Positions 43,738-53,545 of a stretch of 64,000 bases of DNA are shown here, in pieces; position 1 is the stretch's first letter; each line of letters starts with the position of its first letter. Origin of the DNA: Haloterrigena sp. H1 (GTDB lineage Archaea > Halobacteriota > Halobacteria > Halobacteriales > Natrialbaceae); contig NZ_SMZK01000003.1 of the NCBI RefSeq assembly GCF_005938085.1, positions 62,001-126,000 of the forward strand, read 5' to 3'. The position numbers and the translations under genes were made by a program. A model generated the notes under the pieces. That model worked only from the letters and a program-made list of their open reading frames with translations. It was not told the origin of the DNA and searched no databases.

Positions 43738-44060
43738 TCGACTCTTAACAACCCTTTTGACCGATACGGAGAGTGGTGTATGTGAATACGCATCATGGGG
43801 ATTATCGACCGACTGAAAGCGATCGGCCCGGGGGCGCTCGTCGCGGCGGCGTTCGTTGGCCCGGGAACGGTAACGACTGCGAGCGTGATCGGCGCGGAGT
43901 ACGCGTACGTGCTCGTGTGGACGATTGCGTTTTCGATTCTGGCGACGATCGTCCTCCAGGAGATGAGCGCACGGCTCGGGCTGATCTCCAAAGAAGGGCT
44001 AGTGTACTGTCAGCCGTGAGTTGAAAGGCTCATATTGTCGTGGATAGTAGGTTGGTGGCA

Positions 44061-44528
44061 ATGACCCAGTCGACGTATCCAATCGAGTTGACCGAAGAAG
44101 AGCGAGATACACTGAACAGCATTACATCGCACGGCGTCCACCGGGCGCAGAAGATTACTCGCGCACGTATCCTCCTCCAAGCCGACGACGGTAAGAGTGA
44201 CTCGGCGATCGCCGAGTCACTCGGCTGTAGCCCGAGTACTCCGTGGCGAACACGGAAGAAGTTCCACGAACGTGACCGGCTCGAAGCCATCGAACGCAAG
44301 GATCCTGACCGCACCTACGAACGCAAACTCGACGGTGAGGACGAAGCTCACCTTATCGCCCTCGCGACCAGCGAACCGCCCGAAGGCTACTCCCAGTGGT
44401 CGCTCCGGCTTCTTGCCGACGAACTCGTTGTCCTCGAGGAGATCGACCACGAGTCGATCTCCCACGAGACCATTCGTCAAGTCCTCAAAAAAACGAACTC
44501 CAGCCTCACCGATCCAAACAGTGGGTGA
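44061..44528 (+). CDS. IS630 transposase, N-terminal frame
   Basis: It encodes 155 residues from the ATG at 44061, ending at 44526-44528. It holds the HTH pair (ARILLQADDGKSDSAIAESLGCSPSTPWRTRKKF and the second YSQWSLRLLADELV...SHETIRQVLKK). The next frame begins in the -1 phase at the A-run 44487-44493. It probably makes a full transposase only by frameshift. Confidence 0.85.
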   Translation: MTQSTYPIELTEEERDTLNSITSHGVHRAQKITRARILLQADDGKSDSAIAESLGCSPSTPWRTRKKFHERDRLEAIERKDPDRTYERKLDGEDEAHLIALATSEPPEGYSQWSLRLLADELVVLEEIDHESISHETIRQVLKKTNSSLTDPNSG

Positions 44529-45190
44529 TTCCGCCGGGTCAAGACTCCGAGTTCGTCTATCACATGGAGGACATCCTCTCGCTCTACCGCGAACCATACG
44601 ATCCAGACCGACCTCTCGTCTGTTTCGACGAGCACCCGACACAGTTGATCAAGCACGTCAAGCAACCGCGCCCGGCAGAGCCGGGCACGGTTGCCCGTGA
44701 GGATTACCACTACGAGCGCAACGGCACCAAGAACCTGTTTCTGGCCTCCGAACCGCTCGCCGGCTGGCGAGCGGTAAGGGTCAAAGACCGACGAACCACC
44801 GAAGACTGGGTGCATTTCATCCAGCATCTCGTGGATCAGCACTACCCGGATGCGGACTGCATCCGGGTGGTGCTGGACAATCTCAACACGCACAACCCAG
44901 CTGCCTTCTACGAATATTTCGAACCGGCTGAAGCACGTCGGTTACTCGACAAGCTCGAATTCCACTTCACGCCAGTCCATGGCAGTTGGCTCAACATGGC
45001 GGAAATCGAGTTCAATACGCTGCAACAGCAGTGTCTCGACCGACGTATTCCCGATGCGGCGACACTCCGTCAGGAGGTCGCCGCATGGAAAAAGGAACGA
45101 AACAGCGGTGAAACGGATATTGACTGGCGATTTACGACCGACGATGCTCGCATCAAATTGAAACGCCTATATCCTTCAATTGACGCCTGA
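44492..45190 (+). CDS. IS630 transposase, C-terminal DDE frame
   Basis: This frame holds the catalytic residues: Asp in LVCFDEHPTQL, Asp in RVVLDNLNTH, Glu in SWLNMAEIEFN. It begins inside the first frame. A run of seven A (44487-44493) at the frame switch is a slippery site that would let ribosomes move from AAA-AAA to AAC by -1. It reads in-frame to TGA at 45190, just inside the IS end. Confidence 0.88.
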   Translation, partial: NELQPHRSKQWVIPPGQDSEFVYHMEDILSLYREPYDPDRPLVCFDEHPTQLIKHVKQPRPAEPGTVAREDYHYERNGTKNLFLASEPLAGWRAVRVKDRRTTEDWVHFIQHLVDQHYPDADCIRVVLDNLNTHNPAAFYEYFEPAEARRLLDKLEFHFTPVHGSWLNMAEIEFNTLQQQCLDRRIPDAATLRQEVAAWKKERNSGETDIDWRFTTDDARIKLKRLYPSIDA

Positions 45191-46209
45191 CAGAGCACTA
45201 GGTGAAGCGTTCCGAAACGAGTTCGAGAACCCGCTTCCGCGGACGATCTCCGTCGCACTCGTGGTGAGCGCGATCGGAATCGGAACGGCCGCGTTCCAGA
45301 CAGGGAACATCGTCGGCGGTGCTGCCGGCCTGGCGACGATCACCGGCGTCAGCGAGAACATCTGGGGTCCGATTATGGGCCTGATCGCCGCCGGACTGCT
45401 GTGGACGGGGAACTACAAACTAATCGAACGGGTCTTCATCGGCCTCGTCGGGGTCATGGGCGCGGCGTTCCTGCTCAACGCCCTCATGGTCCGGCCGGAC
45501 ATCGGCGCGCTGGCTGGCGGACTCGTCCCGACGATTCCCGACGGGTCTGCATACCTCATCGCCGGCCTCATCGGAACCACCGTCGTCGGCTACAACCTGT
45601 TCCTGCACGCGAGTACCGTCCAGGAACGGTGGGACGGCGCGAGCGATCTCGCAGAGTGTCGCACGGACACGATCGGGATGGTCATCGTTGGCGGCCTCAT
45701 CACGACGGCGATCGTCGTCACGGCCGCCGCGGTGTTCCCCGCGGGGACCGAGATCGAAAACGTCGGCGAGATGGGCGACCAGCTCGAGCCCGTCTTCGGC
45801 GGCTACGCGCTGACGTTCTTCTCGATCGGCCTGTTCGCGGCCGGCTTTACCAGCGCGATGAGTGCGCCGCTTGCCGGTGCCTACGCCACCGCCGGCGCGC
45901 TCGGCTGGGACCGTGACCTGACCTCGACGCGGTTCCGGGCGATCTGGATGACCATCCTCAGCGTCGGCATCGTCTTTTCGGCGCTCGACTACAATCCCAT
46001 CCAGGTGATCGTCTTCGCACAGGTGGCCAACGGACTCCTGCTCCCGATTCTGGCCGTCTTCCTCATCTACGCGATGAACAACAGCGACCTGCTCGGCGAG
46101 TACACGAACACCACCCTCCAGAACGTTCTCGGTGGGCTCGTGACGCTCGTCGTCGTCGGCATCGGCCTGCGAACGCTCTACGACGTGCTGCTCGTCTAAT
46201 GAAATTCAA

Positions 46210-48279
46210 ATGACGGAATCAACAAACCAGGACACGAATTCGGACGCAATGACGCACAACGACTCGAGCGACGACGAGACACGGATCGGCGTCGACGTCG
46301 GCGGCACGTTTACCGACGTGGCGCTGTCGGTCGACGACCGGCTCGTCACCGCGAAGGTGCCCTCGACCGAGCCCCAGCACGTCGGCGTGCTCGAGGGCAT
46401 CGAAAAGGCGTGTGACGACGCCGACATCGCACCCGGCGATATCGACGGCTTCGCCCACGCGATGACCGTCTCGGTCAACGCTTTGCTCGAACGCGGCGGC
46501 GCGCGGACAGCGCTGGTGACCACTGAAGGGTTCCGGGACGTCCTCGAGATCGGACGGCAGGACCGGCCCGATCTATACGATCTCGAGGCCGAAAAACCCG
46601 ATCCACTGGTGCCTCGAGAGCGGCGGTTCGAGGTCGACGAACGGACGACCAAAGACGGCGTCGAACAACCAGTCGACGCCGCGGAGGTCCGCGAGCTGGC
46701 GGCGACGCTACGCGACAGCGATGTCGAGGCGGTCGCGGTCTCCCTGCTGCACGCCTACGCGGATCCCGAAAACGAGCGGATCGTCGCCGAGACGCTCCGC
46801 GAAGAACTAGACGTGCCCGTCTCTGCGTCCCACGAAGTGCTCGCGGAGTTCCGCGAGTTCGAGCGAACGTCGACGACGGCCGTCGACGCCTACGTCCGGC
46901 CGGCGATCGATACCTACGTCGGCCAACTGGTCGACGAAGCCAGCGAGGCGGGAATTCCGGCACCACGGATCATGCAGGCCAACGGTGGCATCGCCGATCC
47001 CGAAACCGTGCGCGAACACGCCGTGACGACGACGCTGTCGGGACCTGCCGCCGGCGTCGTGGGCGCCGCAGCGACCGTCGACGACGACGATGTCGAGGGA
47101 CTCGTGACCTTCGACATGGGCGGCACCTCGAGCGACGTGAGCCTCGTCCGGGACGGACAGGCCGAACGGACGACCGACGCGGAAATCGACGGGTTGCCGA
47201 TCCGAACGCCGATGGTCGACGTCAACACCGTCGGCGCAGGTGGCGGCTCGATCGCCTGGGTCGACGCCGGCGGCGCGCTCCGGGTCGGTCCGGAGTCCTC
47301 GGGCTCCCAGCCCGGCCCTGCCTGCTACGGCCGCGGTGGGACCAAGCCGACTGTCACGGACGCCAACGTCGTGCTGGGTTACATCGGTCCCGAGACTGCA
47401 CTCGGCGGCGAGATGACCCTCGATATCGAGGCGGCCCGCGACGCGCTCGGTCGACTGGCCGACGAAGCCGGCCTCGAGGGGCCGCTCGAGGCGGCACAGG
47501 GCGTCTACCGTGTGGCGAATGCGACGATGACGCGGACGATCCGCTCGGTGACCGTCGAGCGCGGCCACGACCCTCGTGAGTTCGCACTCGTCGCCTTCGG
47601 CGGTGCGGGCCCGATGCACGCCGCGGCACTGGCCGACTCGCTGTCGGTCGATCGCGTCGTCGTTCCGCGACCGGGTGGGGTCCTCTCGGCGTTTGGCCTG
47701 CTCGCAGCCGACGAGAGCTACGACGCCGTGCGAACGGTGGGCGTTGACCTCGACGGCGCAGACCGGACGACGCTCGAGAACGTCTACGACGACCTTGTGG
47801 GCGACGTGCTCGCGGATGCATCCGACCGGGACCCGGCACAGGTCGAACGAGCAGCCGACTGCCGGTATGCGGGTCAGAGCTTCGAACTAACTGTCCCTGT
47901 CGACGAAGCGTTTGACGCAGCGGCGGTCGAAACGCGCTTCCACGACGCCCACGAGCGGACCTACGGCTACGCGATGGACGAATCGATCGAGGTCGTCAAC
48001 CTCCGCGCGACGGCGACAGTCCCGGGCTCGGAGCCGGGGATCAGCCACGAGGGAACTGGCGACGCCGTCGTCGGCACCCGGGAGGCACATTTCCCCGAGG
48101 CCGGCGCGCGGGAGACGACGGTCTACGATTGGGATCGACTCGAGACAGGCTCGTCGGTCGCGGGACCGGCAGTGCTCGAACAGGCAGAGAGTACGACGGT
48201 CGTCCCGCCGGCCTGGACCGGCGAAATCCTCGCCGATGGGACGCTCGTCATGACGCGAACGGAGGAGGAAGGACGATGA
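46210..48279 (+). CDS. hyuA: Hydantoinase/oxoprolinase-type alpha subunit (HyuA)
   Basis: The 689-residue protein has the ATP-binding GVDVGGTFTDVAL (about residues 28-40), a second DMGGTSSDVSLV, NTVGAGGGSIAW and FGGAGPMHA, the HyuA/actin-like ATPase motifs. It hydrolyses hydantoin- or oxoproline-like rings with HyuB. It overlaps hyuB by 4 bp (ATGA). In-frame ATG at 46249 is an alternative start. Confidence 0.9.
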   Translation: MTESTNQDTNSDAMTHNDSSDDETRIGVDVGGTFTDVALSVDDRLVTAKVPSTEPQHVGVLEGIEKACDDADIAPGDIDGFAHAMTVSVNALLERGGARTALVTTEGFRDVLEIGRQDRPDLYDLEAEKPDPLVPRERRFEVDERTTKDGVEQPVDAAEVRELAATLRDSDVEAVAVSLLHAYADPENERIVAETLREELDVPVSASHEVLAEFREFERTSTTAVDAYVRPAIDTYVGQLVDEASEAGIPAPRIMQANGGIADPETVREHAVTTTLSGPAAGVVGAAATVDDDDVEGLVTFDMGGTSSDVSLVRDGQAERTTDAEIDGLPIRTPMVDVNTVGAGGGSIAWVDAGGALRVGPESSGSQPGPACYGRGGTKPTVTDANVVLGYIGPETALGGEMTLDIEAARDALGRLADEAGLEGPLEAAQGVYRVANATMTRTIRSVTVERGHDPREFALVAFGGAGPMHAAALADSLSVDRVVVPRPGGVLSAFGLLAADESYDAVRTVGVDLDGADRTTLENVYDDLVGDVLADASDRDPAQVERAADCRYAGQSFELTVPVDEAFDAAAVETRFHDAHERTYGYAMDESIEVVNLRATATVPGSEPGISHEGTGDAVVGTREAHFPEAGARETTVYDWDRLETGSSVAGPAVLEQAESTTVVPPAWTGEILADGTLVMTRTEEEGR

Positions 48280-49865
48280 CAGGGGATTCGACAGCCGAGA
48301 TGACAGACAGCATCGATCCAGTGACCCTCGAGGTCCTGCGCAACCAGCTCGAGAGCGTCGCCGAGGAGATGGGCCAGACCCTGATCCGCGGGGCCTACTC
48401 GCCGAACATCAAGGAGCGCCGCGACTGTTCGACGGCGCTGTTCGACGCCGAGGGGCAGATGATCGCCCAGGCCGAGCACATTCCGGTCCACCTCGGCGCG
48501 ATGCCGGCCGCCGTCGAGGCCGTCCGCGAACACGACCCACAGCCGGGCGACGTGTTCGTGCTCAACGACCCCTTCACCGGCGGGACGCACCTGCCGGACG
48601 TGACGATGGTCTCGCCGATCGCCCCCGACGAGGACATCGTCGGCTACGCGGTCTCCCGCGCTCATCACGCCGACGTCGGCGGGATGACCCCCGGCAGCAT
48701 GCCCGCGGGCGCACAGGAGATCTATCAGGAAGGGCTTCGCCTGCCGCCGACCCGCCTCGTCGAGGCCGGCGAGACTCGTGAGGACGTCCGCGCGCTCGTG
48801 CTCGCGAACGTCCGCAACGCCCGCGAGCGCCGGGCCGACCTCCGGGCACAGCAGGCAGCCAACGAACGCGCCGAGGAACGCCTCGCCGCGCTATTCGAAG
48901 AACACGGCCGCGAGACCGTCCTCACCGGGTTTGACGCCGTGATCGACTACTCGCGCGAACGGATCACCGACGAAATCGCAGCGCTGCCCGACGGCACCTA
49001 CGAGGCCACCGACGTCCTCGAGGGCGACGGCGTGACCGACGAGGACATCGAGATCAGCGTCACGGTGACGGTCGACGGCGAGGCGATCGACGTCGATTTC
49101 TCGGGGACCGCCGACCAGCTCGAGGGCAACCTCAACGCCCCGCTGGCGGTCGCGACGAGCGCCGTCTACTTCGTCGTGCGCTCGATCACCGATCCCGAGA
49201 TCCCGCCGAATCACGGCTGTTACGAACCTGTAAGCGTCAATGCGCCCGAAGGGACGCTCCTGAATCCGGAGCCCCCGGCCGCCGTGGTCGGCGGCAACGT
49301 CGAGACCAGCCAGCGTGTCACCGACGTCGTCTTCACCGCGCTCGCGCAGGCGGCACCCGATCGCGTCCCCGCACAGGGCCAGGGGACGATGAACAACCTC
49401 ACCATCGGGGCCCGGGACGGTTCGTTTACCTACTACGAGACGATCGCTGGCGGCTTCGGTGCCCGCGCCGAGCGCGACGGCATGGACGGCGTCCAGGTCG
49501 GCATGACCAACACGCTCAACACGCCGATCGAATCCCTCGAGACCGAGTATCCGCTGCGTGTCGAGCGCTACGCGCTCCGTGAGGGCAGCGGCGGCCGCGG
49601 CCGCCATCGCGGCGGACTGGGCCTCGAGCGCTCGGTCACCGTCGAGAAAGCGTCGACGGTGTCGCTGCTGACCGAGCGCCGTCGCCACGCGCCGAAAGGC
49701 GTCGCCGGCGGTGAGGACGGCGCGACCGGCGAAAACCTGATCGACGGTGAGCCGGCACCCGCGAAAACGACAGTCGACGTCGACGCCGGGACGACGGTCA
49801 CCGTCAAAACGCCCGGCGGCGGCGGCCACGGCAAACCGGTCGATGACGGTGGCGACAATGTCTGA
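48276..49865 (+). CDS. hyuB: Hydantoinase/oxoprolinase-type beta subunit (HyuB)
   Basis: The 529-residue protein starts from the ATG at 48276. The HyuB pattern [36 protein letters not shown] starts near residue 15; [15 protein letters not shown] and the late [20 protein letters not shown] region ([19 protein letters not shown]) are present. It forms the enzyme with HyuA. It overlaps the racemase-type gene by 8 bp. Confidence 0.9.
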   Translation: MTGDSTAEMTDSIDPVTLEVLRNQLESVAEEMGQTLIRGAYSPNIKERRDCSTALFDAEGQMIAQAEHIPVHLGAMPAAVEAVREHDPQPGDVFVLNDPFTGGTHLPDVTMVSPIAPDEDIVGYAVSRAHHADVGGMTPGSMPAGAQEIYQEGLRLPPTRLVEAGETREDVRALVLANVRNARERRADLRAQQAANERAEERLAALFEEHGRETVLTGFDAVIDYSRERITDEIAALPDGTYEATDVLEGDGVTDEDIEISVTVTVDGEAIDVDFSGTADQLEGNLNAPLAVATSAVYFVVRSITDPEIPPNHGCYEPVSVNAPEGTLLNPEPPAAVVGGNVETSQRVTDVVFTALAQAAPDRVPAQGQGTMNNLTIGARDGSFTYYETIAGGFGARAERDGMDGVQVGMTNTLNTPIESLETEYPLRVERYALREGSGGRGRHRGGLGLERSVTVEKASTVSLLTERRRHAPKGVAGGEDGATGENLIDGEPAPAKTTVDVDAGTTVTVKTPGGGGHGKPVDDGGDNV

Positions 49866-50583
49866 GCCGAGCGAGCGCTCCGAACGAGTTGGGCTGGTCG
49901 TTCCCTCGTCGAACACGACGGCCGAACCCGAGTTTCGGGCGCATCTCCCGGCGTCGGTCACCGTCCATGGCGCGCGCATGGCCCTCGAGTCGGTCACTGT
50001 CGACGAACTCGACGCGATGAGCGACGACGCGGCCCGCGCCGCCGAACTGCTCGGCCACGCCGACTTGGACGCGGTCGCCTACGCCTGTACCACCGGTAGC
50101 TTACTCCACGGGCCGGGATTCGACGCCGAGCTCGAGGAGCGACTGACCGAGGCGGCCGGCGTCCCAGCAGTGGCAACGGCCCGCTCGGTCGTCCGCGGGC
50201 TCGAGGCGCTCGACGCCGAGCGCATCGCGGTCGTGACACCCTATACCAGCGACCTCGACGAAAAAGAGCAGGACTTCCTCGAAGCAGCGGGGTTCGAGGT
50301 CGCATCGATCGACGGCCGGGGACTCGAAGCGAACACGGCCATCGGCGCGCTGACGCCCGACGACGCGTCTCAGCAGGTGCGTGAGCACGTCGATCCCGCC
50401 GCCCTCGACGCTGTCTTCGTCTCCTGTACGAACTACCGCTCGCTCGCCGCAGTCGAGGACCTCGAGGCGACGCTCGGAGTCCCGGTCGTCACCAGCAACG
50501 GCGCGACGCTGTGGGATCTCTGTGGAGCGGCGGATATCGCAGTCGACGGCCCGGGAACGCTGTTCGAGCGCGACGGCCAGTGA
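49858..50583 (+). CDS. Asp/Glu/hydantoin racemase or maleate isomerase-type protein
   Basis: The 241-residue protein has paired catalytic Cys in YACTTGSLL and VSCTNYRS, as in the Asp/Glu racemase and maleate cis-trans isomerase families, with VPSSNTTAEPEF near the start. It overlaps hyuB by 8 bp, so it belongs to the hydantoin/oxoproline operon. The substrate is not fixed. Confidence 0.85.
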   Translation: MSEPSERSERVGLVVPSSNTTAEPEFRAHLPASVTVHGARMALESVTVDELDAMSDDAARAAELLGHADLDAVAYACTTGSLLHGPGFDAELEERLTEAAGVPAVATARSVVRGLEALDAERIAVVTPYTSDLDEKEQDFLEAAGFEVASIDGRGLEANTAIGALTPDDASQQVREHVDPAALDAVFVSCTNYRSLAAVEDLEATLGVPVVTSNGATLWDLCGAADIAVDGPGTLFERDGQ

Positions 50584-50692
50584 TCACGGTCTAGGGTCAT
50601 CGAGCGACTTGGCGTTCGGACTCGAGGCAACAATCGGCGACTCCATTCTCCGGTGACGGTGCGCTTTTGACGGCGCTGCCCTACGCTTCGGT

Positions 50693-51466
50693 ATGAAGCT
50701 CAACGGCGTGGCGGACCTGCCCGAGATCCGCCCCGGCGACGACATCGCCGCGCTCGTCGCGGAGCGGGCCGCCCTCGAGCCCGGCGACGTACTCACCGTC
50801 GCGAGTACGATCGTCTCGAAAGCCGAGGGCCGGACGGCCGATCTCGCCGACTACCCCGTCAGCGGCCGCGCCCGGGAGATCGCCGACCGCATCGAAACCG
50901 TGGCCGGCGAGGAGAAGGATCCGCGGTTCGCACAGGCAGTCTTAGAGGAGAGCACGGAACTGCTGATCGACTGTCCGTTCCTGCTGGCCGAAACCCGCTT
51001 CGGGCACATCGCGCCGAACGCGGGGATCGATCGCTCGAACGTGCCCGACCACGACCTGTTGTTGCTACCGAAGCGACCGAGCGAGAGCGCCGAGCGGATC
51101 CGTGCGGGGCTCGCACAGCGGGGCATCGAGGACGTCGCGGTGATCGTCACGGACACCTGCGGGCGATCGTTTCGCCACGGTCAACAGGGCGTCGCGATCG
51201 GCTGGGCCGGCATGCCGGCGAGCCGGGACTGGCGCGGCGAACGCGACCGGGACGGCCACGAACTCGGCGTCACGGTCCAGTCCGTGGTCGACGAACTCGC
51301 GGCCGCCGCGAACCTCGTGACCGGAGAGGGAGCCGGCGGGACGCCCGCCGTGGTCGTCCGCGACTGGGCGTTTGGCGACCACGACGGGAGCGACGAACTG
51401 TTTCGCGCCGTCGAGGAGGATTTCGTTCGGCAGGCGCTGCGAGAATGGAGCTTTGACGACACATGA
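50693..51466 (+). CDS. cofE: Coenzyme F420-0:L-glutamate ligase
   Basis: The 257-residue protein shows the CofE motifs: VASTIVSKAEGR, the APNAGIDRSNV loop, VIVTDTCGRSFRHGQQGVAIG, and VVDELAAAANLVTGEGAGG. It adds glutamate to F420-0 using GTP. Next gene mer overlaps by 4 bp. Confidence 0.93.
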   Translation: MKLNGVADLPEIRPGDDIAALVAERAALEPGDVLTVASTIVSKAEGRTADLADYPVSGRAREIADRIETVAGEEKDPRFAQAVLEESTELLIDCPFLLAETRFGHIAPNAGIDRSNVPDHDLLLLPKRPSESAERIRAGLAQRGIEDVAVIVTDTCGRSFRHGQQGVAIGWAGMPASRDWRGERDRDGHELGVTVQSVVDELAAAANLVTGEGAGGTPAVVVRDWAFGDHDGSDELFRAVEEDFVRQALREWSFDDT

Positions 51467-52500
51467 CAGACACCACTGACTCGAGCGACGACGTACCGAC
51501 CGCAAACGACGACCCGACGTGGGCCATCGAACTCACGCCCGAACACCCGCCGGATCGGATCGCCGACCTCGCGACGCTGGCCGAAAAAGAGGGGTTCGAC
51601 ATCGCCTTTGCGAGCAGCCACTACTTCAACCGCGACCCGTTCGTGGTGTGCTCGCGGATGGCCGACGCCACCGACGAGCTCCGGCTGGGGCCGGGCGTGG
51701 TCAATCCCTACGAGACCCACCCCGTGAAACTCGCAGCGCAGGTGGCGACGATCGACGAGGTCAGCGACGGTCGCGCGGTCTTCGGCGTCGGTGCCGGGGA
51801 CCGCTCTTCGCTGTCGAACCTGGGGATCGACCGCGACAGGCCGCTCCGGCGCGTCCTCGAGACGTTCGATCTCGCGCGCGACCTCTGGGCCGGCGAGACG
51901 GTCACCCACGACGGAACCTTCAGCGCGACCGACGCCTCGCTGAATCTCGAGCCCCCATCCGGGCAGATCCCGACCTACGTCGGCGCACAGGGGCCGCACA
52001 TGCTCCGGATGAGCGCGAAACACGCTGACGGCGCGCTGGTCAACGCCTCGCATCCGAAAGACCTCGAGTGGGCCGCGGGCCAACTCCAAAAAGGGCTGGC
52101 AGAGCGGCCGGACGACTACGGCGACTTCGAGGCGCTCGCGTTCGCGAGCGTCAGCGTCGCCGGCAGCGAGGACGAGGCACGCGAGGTGGCCCGCCCGCCC
52201 GTCGCCTTCATCGTCGGTGGGGCCGCAGAACCGGTCCTCGAGCGCCACGACATCGACCGCGAGGCCGCCACTGCCGTGAGCAAGGCACTCGAGCAAGGAG
52301 AGCTTACCGAGGCATTCGGTCACGTCACCCCGGCAATGATCGACGCCTTCTGTATCGCGGGGACGACGGAAACGGTCGCCGACCGGTTCGCAGCGGCGCT
52401 CGAGCACGTCGACGGCATCGTCGTGGGCTCGCCGCTTGGGCCGGAGCTCGAGGATGCAATCGAACGGGCGAGCGAGGCGCTCGCTCGTGCGACTCAGTGA
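51463..52500 (+). CDS. mer: F420-dependent methylenetetrahydromethanopterin reductase-type LLM enzyme
   Basis: The 345-residue protein is a luciferase-like monooxygenase-fold protein with AIELTPEHPPDRIADLATLAE at the start, LGPGVVNPYETHPVKLAAQVATIDEVSDGRAVFGVGAGDR in the core, and PTYVGAQGPHMLRM. This is the Mer family (5,10-methylene-H4MPT reductase), F420-dependent. In haloarchaea it serves C1 metabolism. ATGA overlap with cofE. Confidence 0.85.
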   Translation: MTDTTDSSDDVPTANDDPTWAIELTPEHPPDRIADLATLAEKEGFDIAFASSHYFNRDPFVVCSRMADATDELRLGPGVVNPYETHPVKLAAQVATIDEVSDGRAVFGVGAGDRSSLSNLGIDRDRPLRRVLETFDLARDLWAGETVTHDGTFSATDASLNLEPPSGQIPTYVGAQGPHMLRMSAKHADGALVNASHPKDLEWAAGQLQKGLAERPDDYGDFEALAFASVSVAGSEDEAREVARPPVAFIVGGAAEPVLERHDIDREAATAVSKALEQGELTEAFGHVTPAMIDAFCIAGTTETVADRFAAALEHVDGIVVGSPLGPELEDAIERASEALARATQ

Positions 52501-52536
52501 CGGAACAATTGCAAAAACGAAACCACGGGATCAGCC

Positions 52537-52731
52537 TTAGCTCGCGGTGAAGAGGTTGCCAACGGCACCGAGCGTCAGCAGGCCGAAGACGGCCATCGAG
52601 AACGCGACGATGAGCCCGCCGACGAGGACGAGCAGGGGCGCGAGGCCATCGCCCATCGCCACGTCGCTAAAGAGGCTAATCATATCACTGATGTTTTCCA
52701 CGATAATGTTCATCGGTGTGATGGTGTCCAT
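52537..52731 (-). CDS. Small membrane protein
   Basis: It encodes 64 residues with one long hydrophobic helix pair (LAPLLVLVGGLIVAFSMAVFGLLTLGAVG). Convergent to mer. No family recognised beyond small haloarchaeal membrane proteins. Confidence 0.6.
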   Translation of the reverse strand: MDTITPMNIIVENISDMISLFSDVAMGDGLAPLLVLVGGLIVAFSMAVFGLLTLGAVGNLFTAS

Positions 52732-52817
52732 ATTCGGGGGTTGTTATCGATGGTACTTGGCCGTGCCGGTCCCGCGCCGACGGAGCGATTATACCGGCGG
52801 CGGACCTACCCCGACGC

Positions 52818-53045
52818 GTGACCGACGACGCGACGCTCTCCGAGTTTACGTCCATCGACGACGCAGCAGCGGACTCGAGTACCGACGCCGGTGCCCCCGC
52901 ATCGGAGACGGACCCCGCGACGGAGACGGCCACCCAGTCGACGTACGCCTGGGGCGAGTACACCTGCGCCCAGTGTGAGCAGGCGACCGACCGCGTCTGG
53001 CGCGACGACGGCAACCTCGTCTGTCCCAACTGCAAAGCGTGGTAA
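52818..53045 (+). CDS. Small zinc-ribbon protein (DUF7573)
   Basis: The 75-residue protein from a GTG start has an acidic, disordered first half and a C-terminal zinc ribbon (YTCAQCEQATDRVWRDDGNLVCPNCKAW), the DUF7573 pattern. It lies just before the cold-shock gene. Confidence 0.72.
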   Translation: MTDDATLSEFTSIDDAAADSSTDAGAPASETDPATETATQSTYAWGEYTCAQCEQATDRVWRDDGNLVCPNCKAW

Positions 53046-53140
53046 GGTCGGCTGAGACCGGCAATAGCGTCCATCTCGAGGCGACCTTGCGAGTGTGCTC
53101 CCGAAGTTTTATGTCTTCGTCGGGGCTTTGTTCACCTGCA

Positions 53141-53335
53141 ATGGCGAAAGGTACGGTCGCATTCTTCAACGACACTGGCGGCTACGGATTCATCGAGACT
53201 GACGACGCGGACGAGGACGTGTTCTTCCACATGGAGGACATCGGCGGTCCTGACTTAGAAGAGGGTCAGGAGCTGGAGTTCGACATCGAGGAGGCCGAGA
53301 AGGGGCCACGCGCGACCAACGTCGAGCGGCTCTAG
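53141..53335 (+). CDS. cspA: Cold-shock protein
   Basis: It encodes 64 residues from the ATG at 53141 with RNP1-like GYGFIE and RNP2-like VFFHMED in a CSD beta barrel. Haloarchaeal CspA-type RNA chaperone. Upstream in-frame sequence to 53039 lacks similarity, so this start is chosen. Confidence 0.93.
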   Translation: MAKGTVAFFNDTGGYGFIETDDADEDVFFHMEDIGGPDLEEGQELEFDIEEAEKGPRATNVERL

Positions 53336-53545
53336 GCAGGTCCGATAGGAGGTATCGTTTTCCGACCGCAACGTACGTAGCGGCAGCGCTTGCGTGAGCA
53401 CGTTCGTGAAACACTGACGGTTCGAGCGACTGCTATCGGCGGCCGCGTATTCTCCTATAGGTGTCATTCATGCATCACAAAACATATGGGCCGAAGCGAT
53501 GGATAGCGTCGTAATGGCCGAGTCCCCGCCAAGCCCCTCCAGAGT

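Larger units (their letters stand above)
44002..45198 (+). mobile_element. IS630-family insertion sequence
   Basis: The 1197-bp unit is flanked by a TA duplication (44000-44001, 45199-45200), the IS630/Tc1 target. Imperfect inverted ends: GTGTACTGTCAGCCGTGAGTT at left, and the right end reversed is GTGCTCTGTCAGGCGTCAATT. Inside are two transposase frames joined by a possible frameshift. It interrupts the Nramp gene. Confidence 0.9.
43795..46199 (+). pseudogene. Nramp-family metal transporter gene, split by IS630-type element
   Basis: Joining 43795-44001 to 45201-46199 (one TA) restores a 401-residue frame without stop. The N-terminal GPGTVTTASVIGAEY is the Nramp DPGN/GPGT-type helix-1 motif (usually DPGN; here GPGT). 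The IS sits between ISKEGL and GEAFRNEF. About ten more helices follow in the second part. The gene is intact apart from the insertion, so likely inactive and recent. Divergent to cbiM, sharing its regulatory region. Confidence 0.85.

Noticed and set aside
43533..43794. Cobalamin riboswitch upstream of cbiM
   Set aside because: No B12-box-like sequence was seen; the region is better explained by the TCATAC array.
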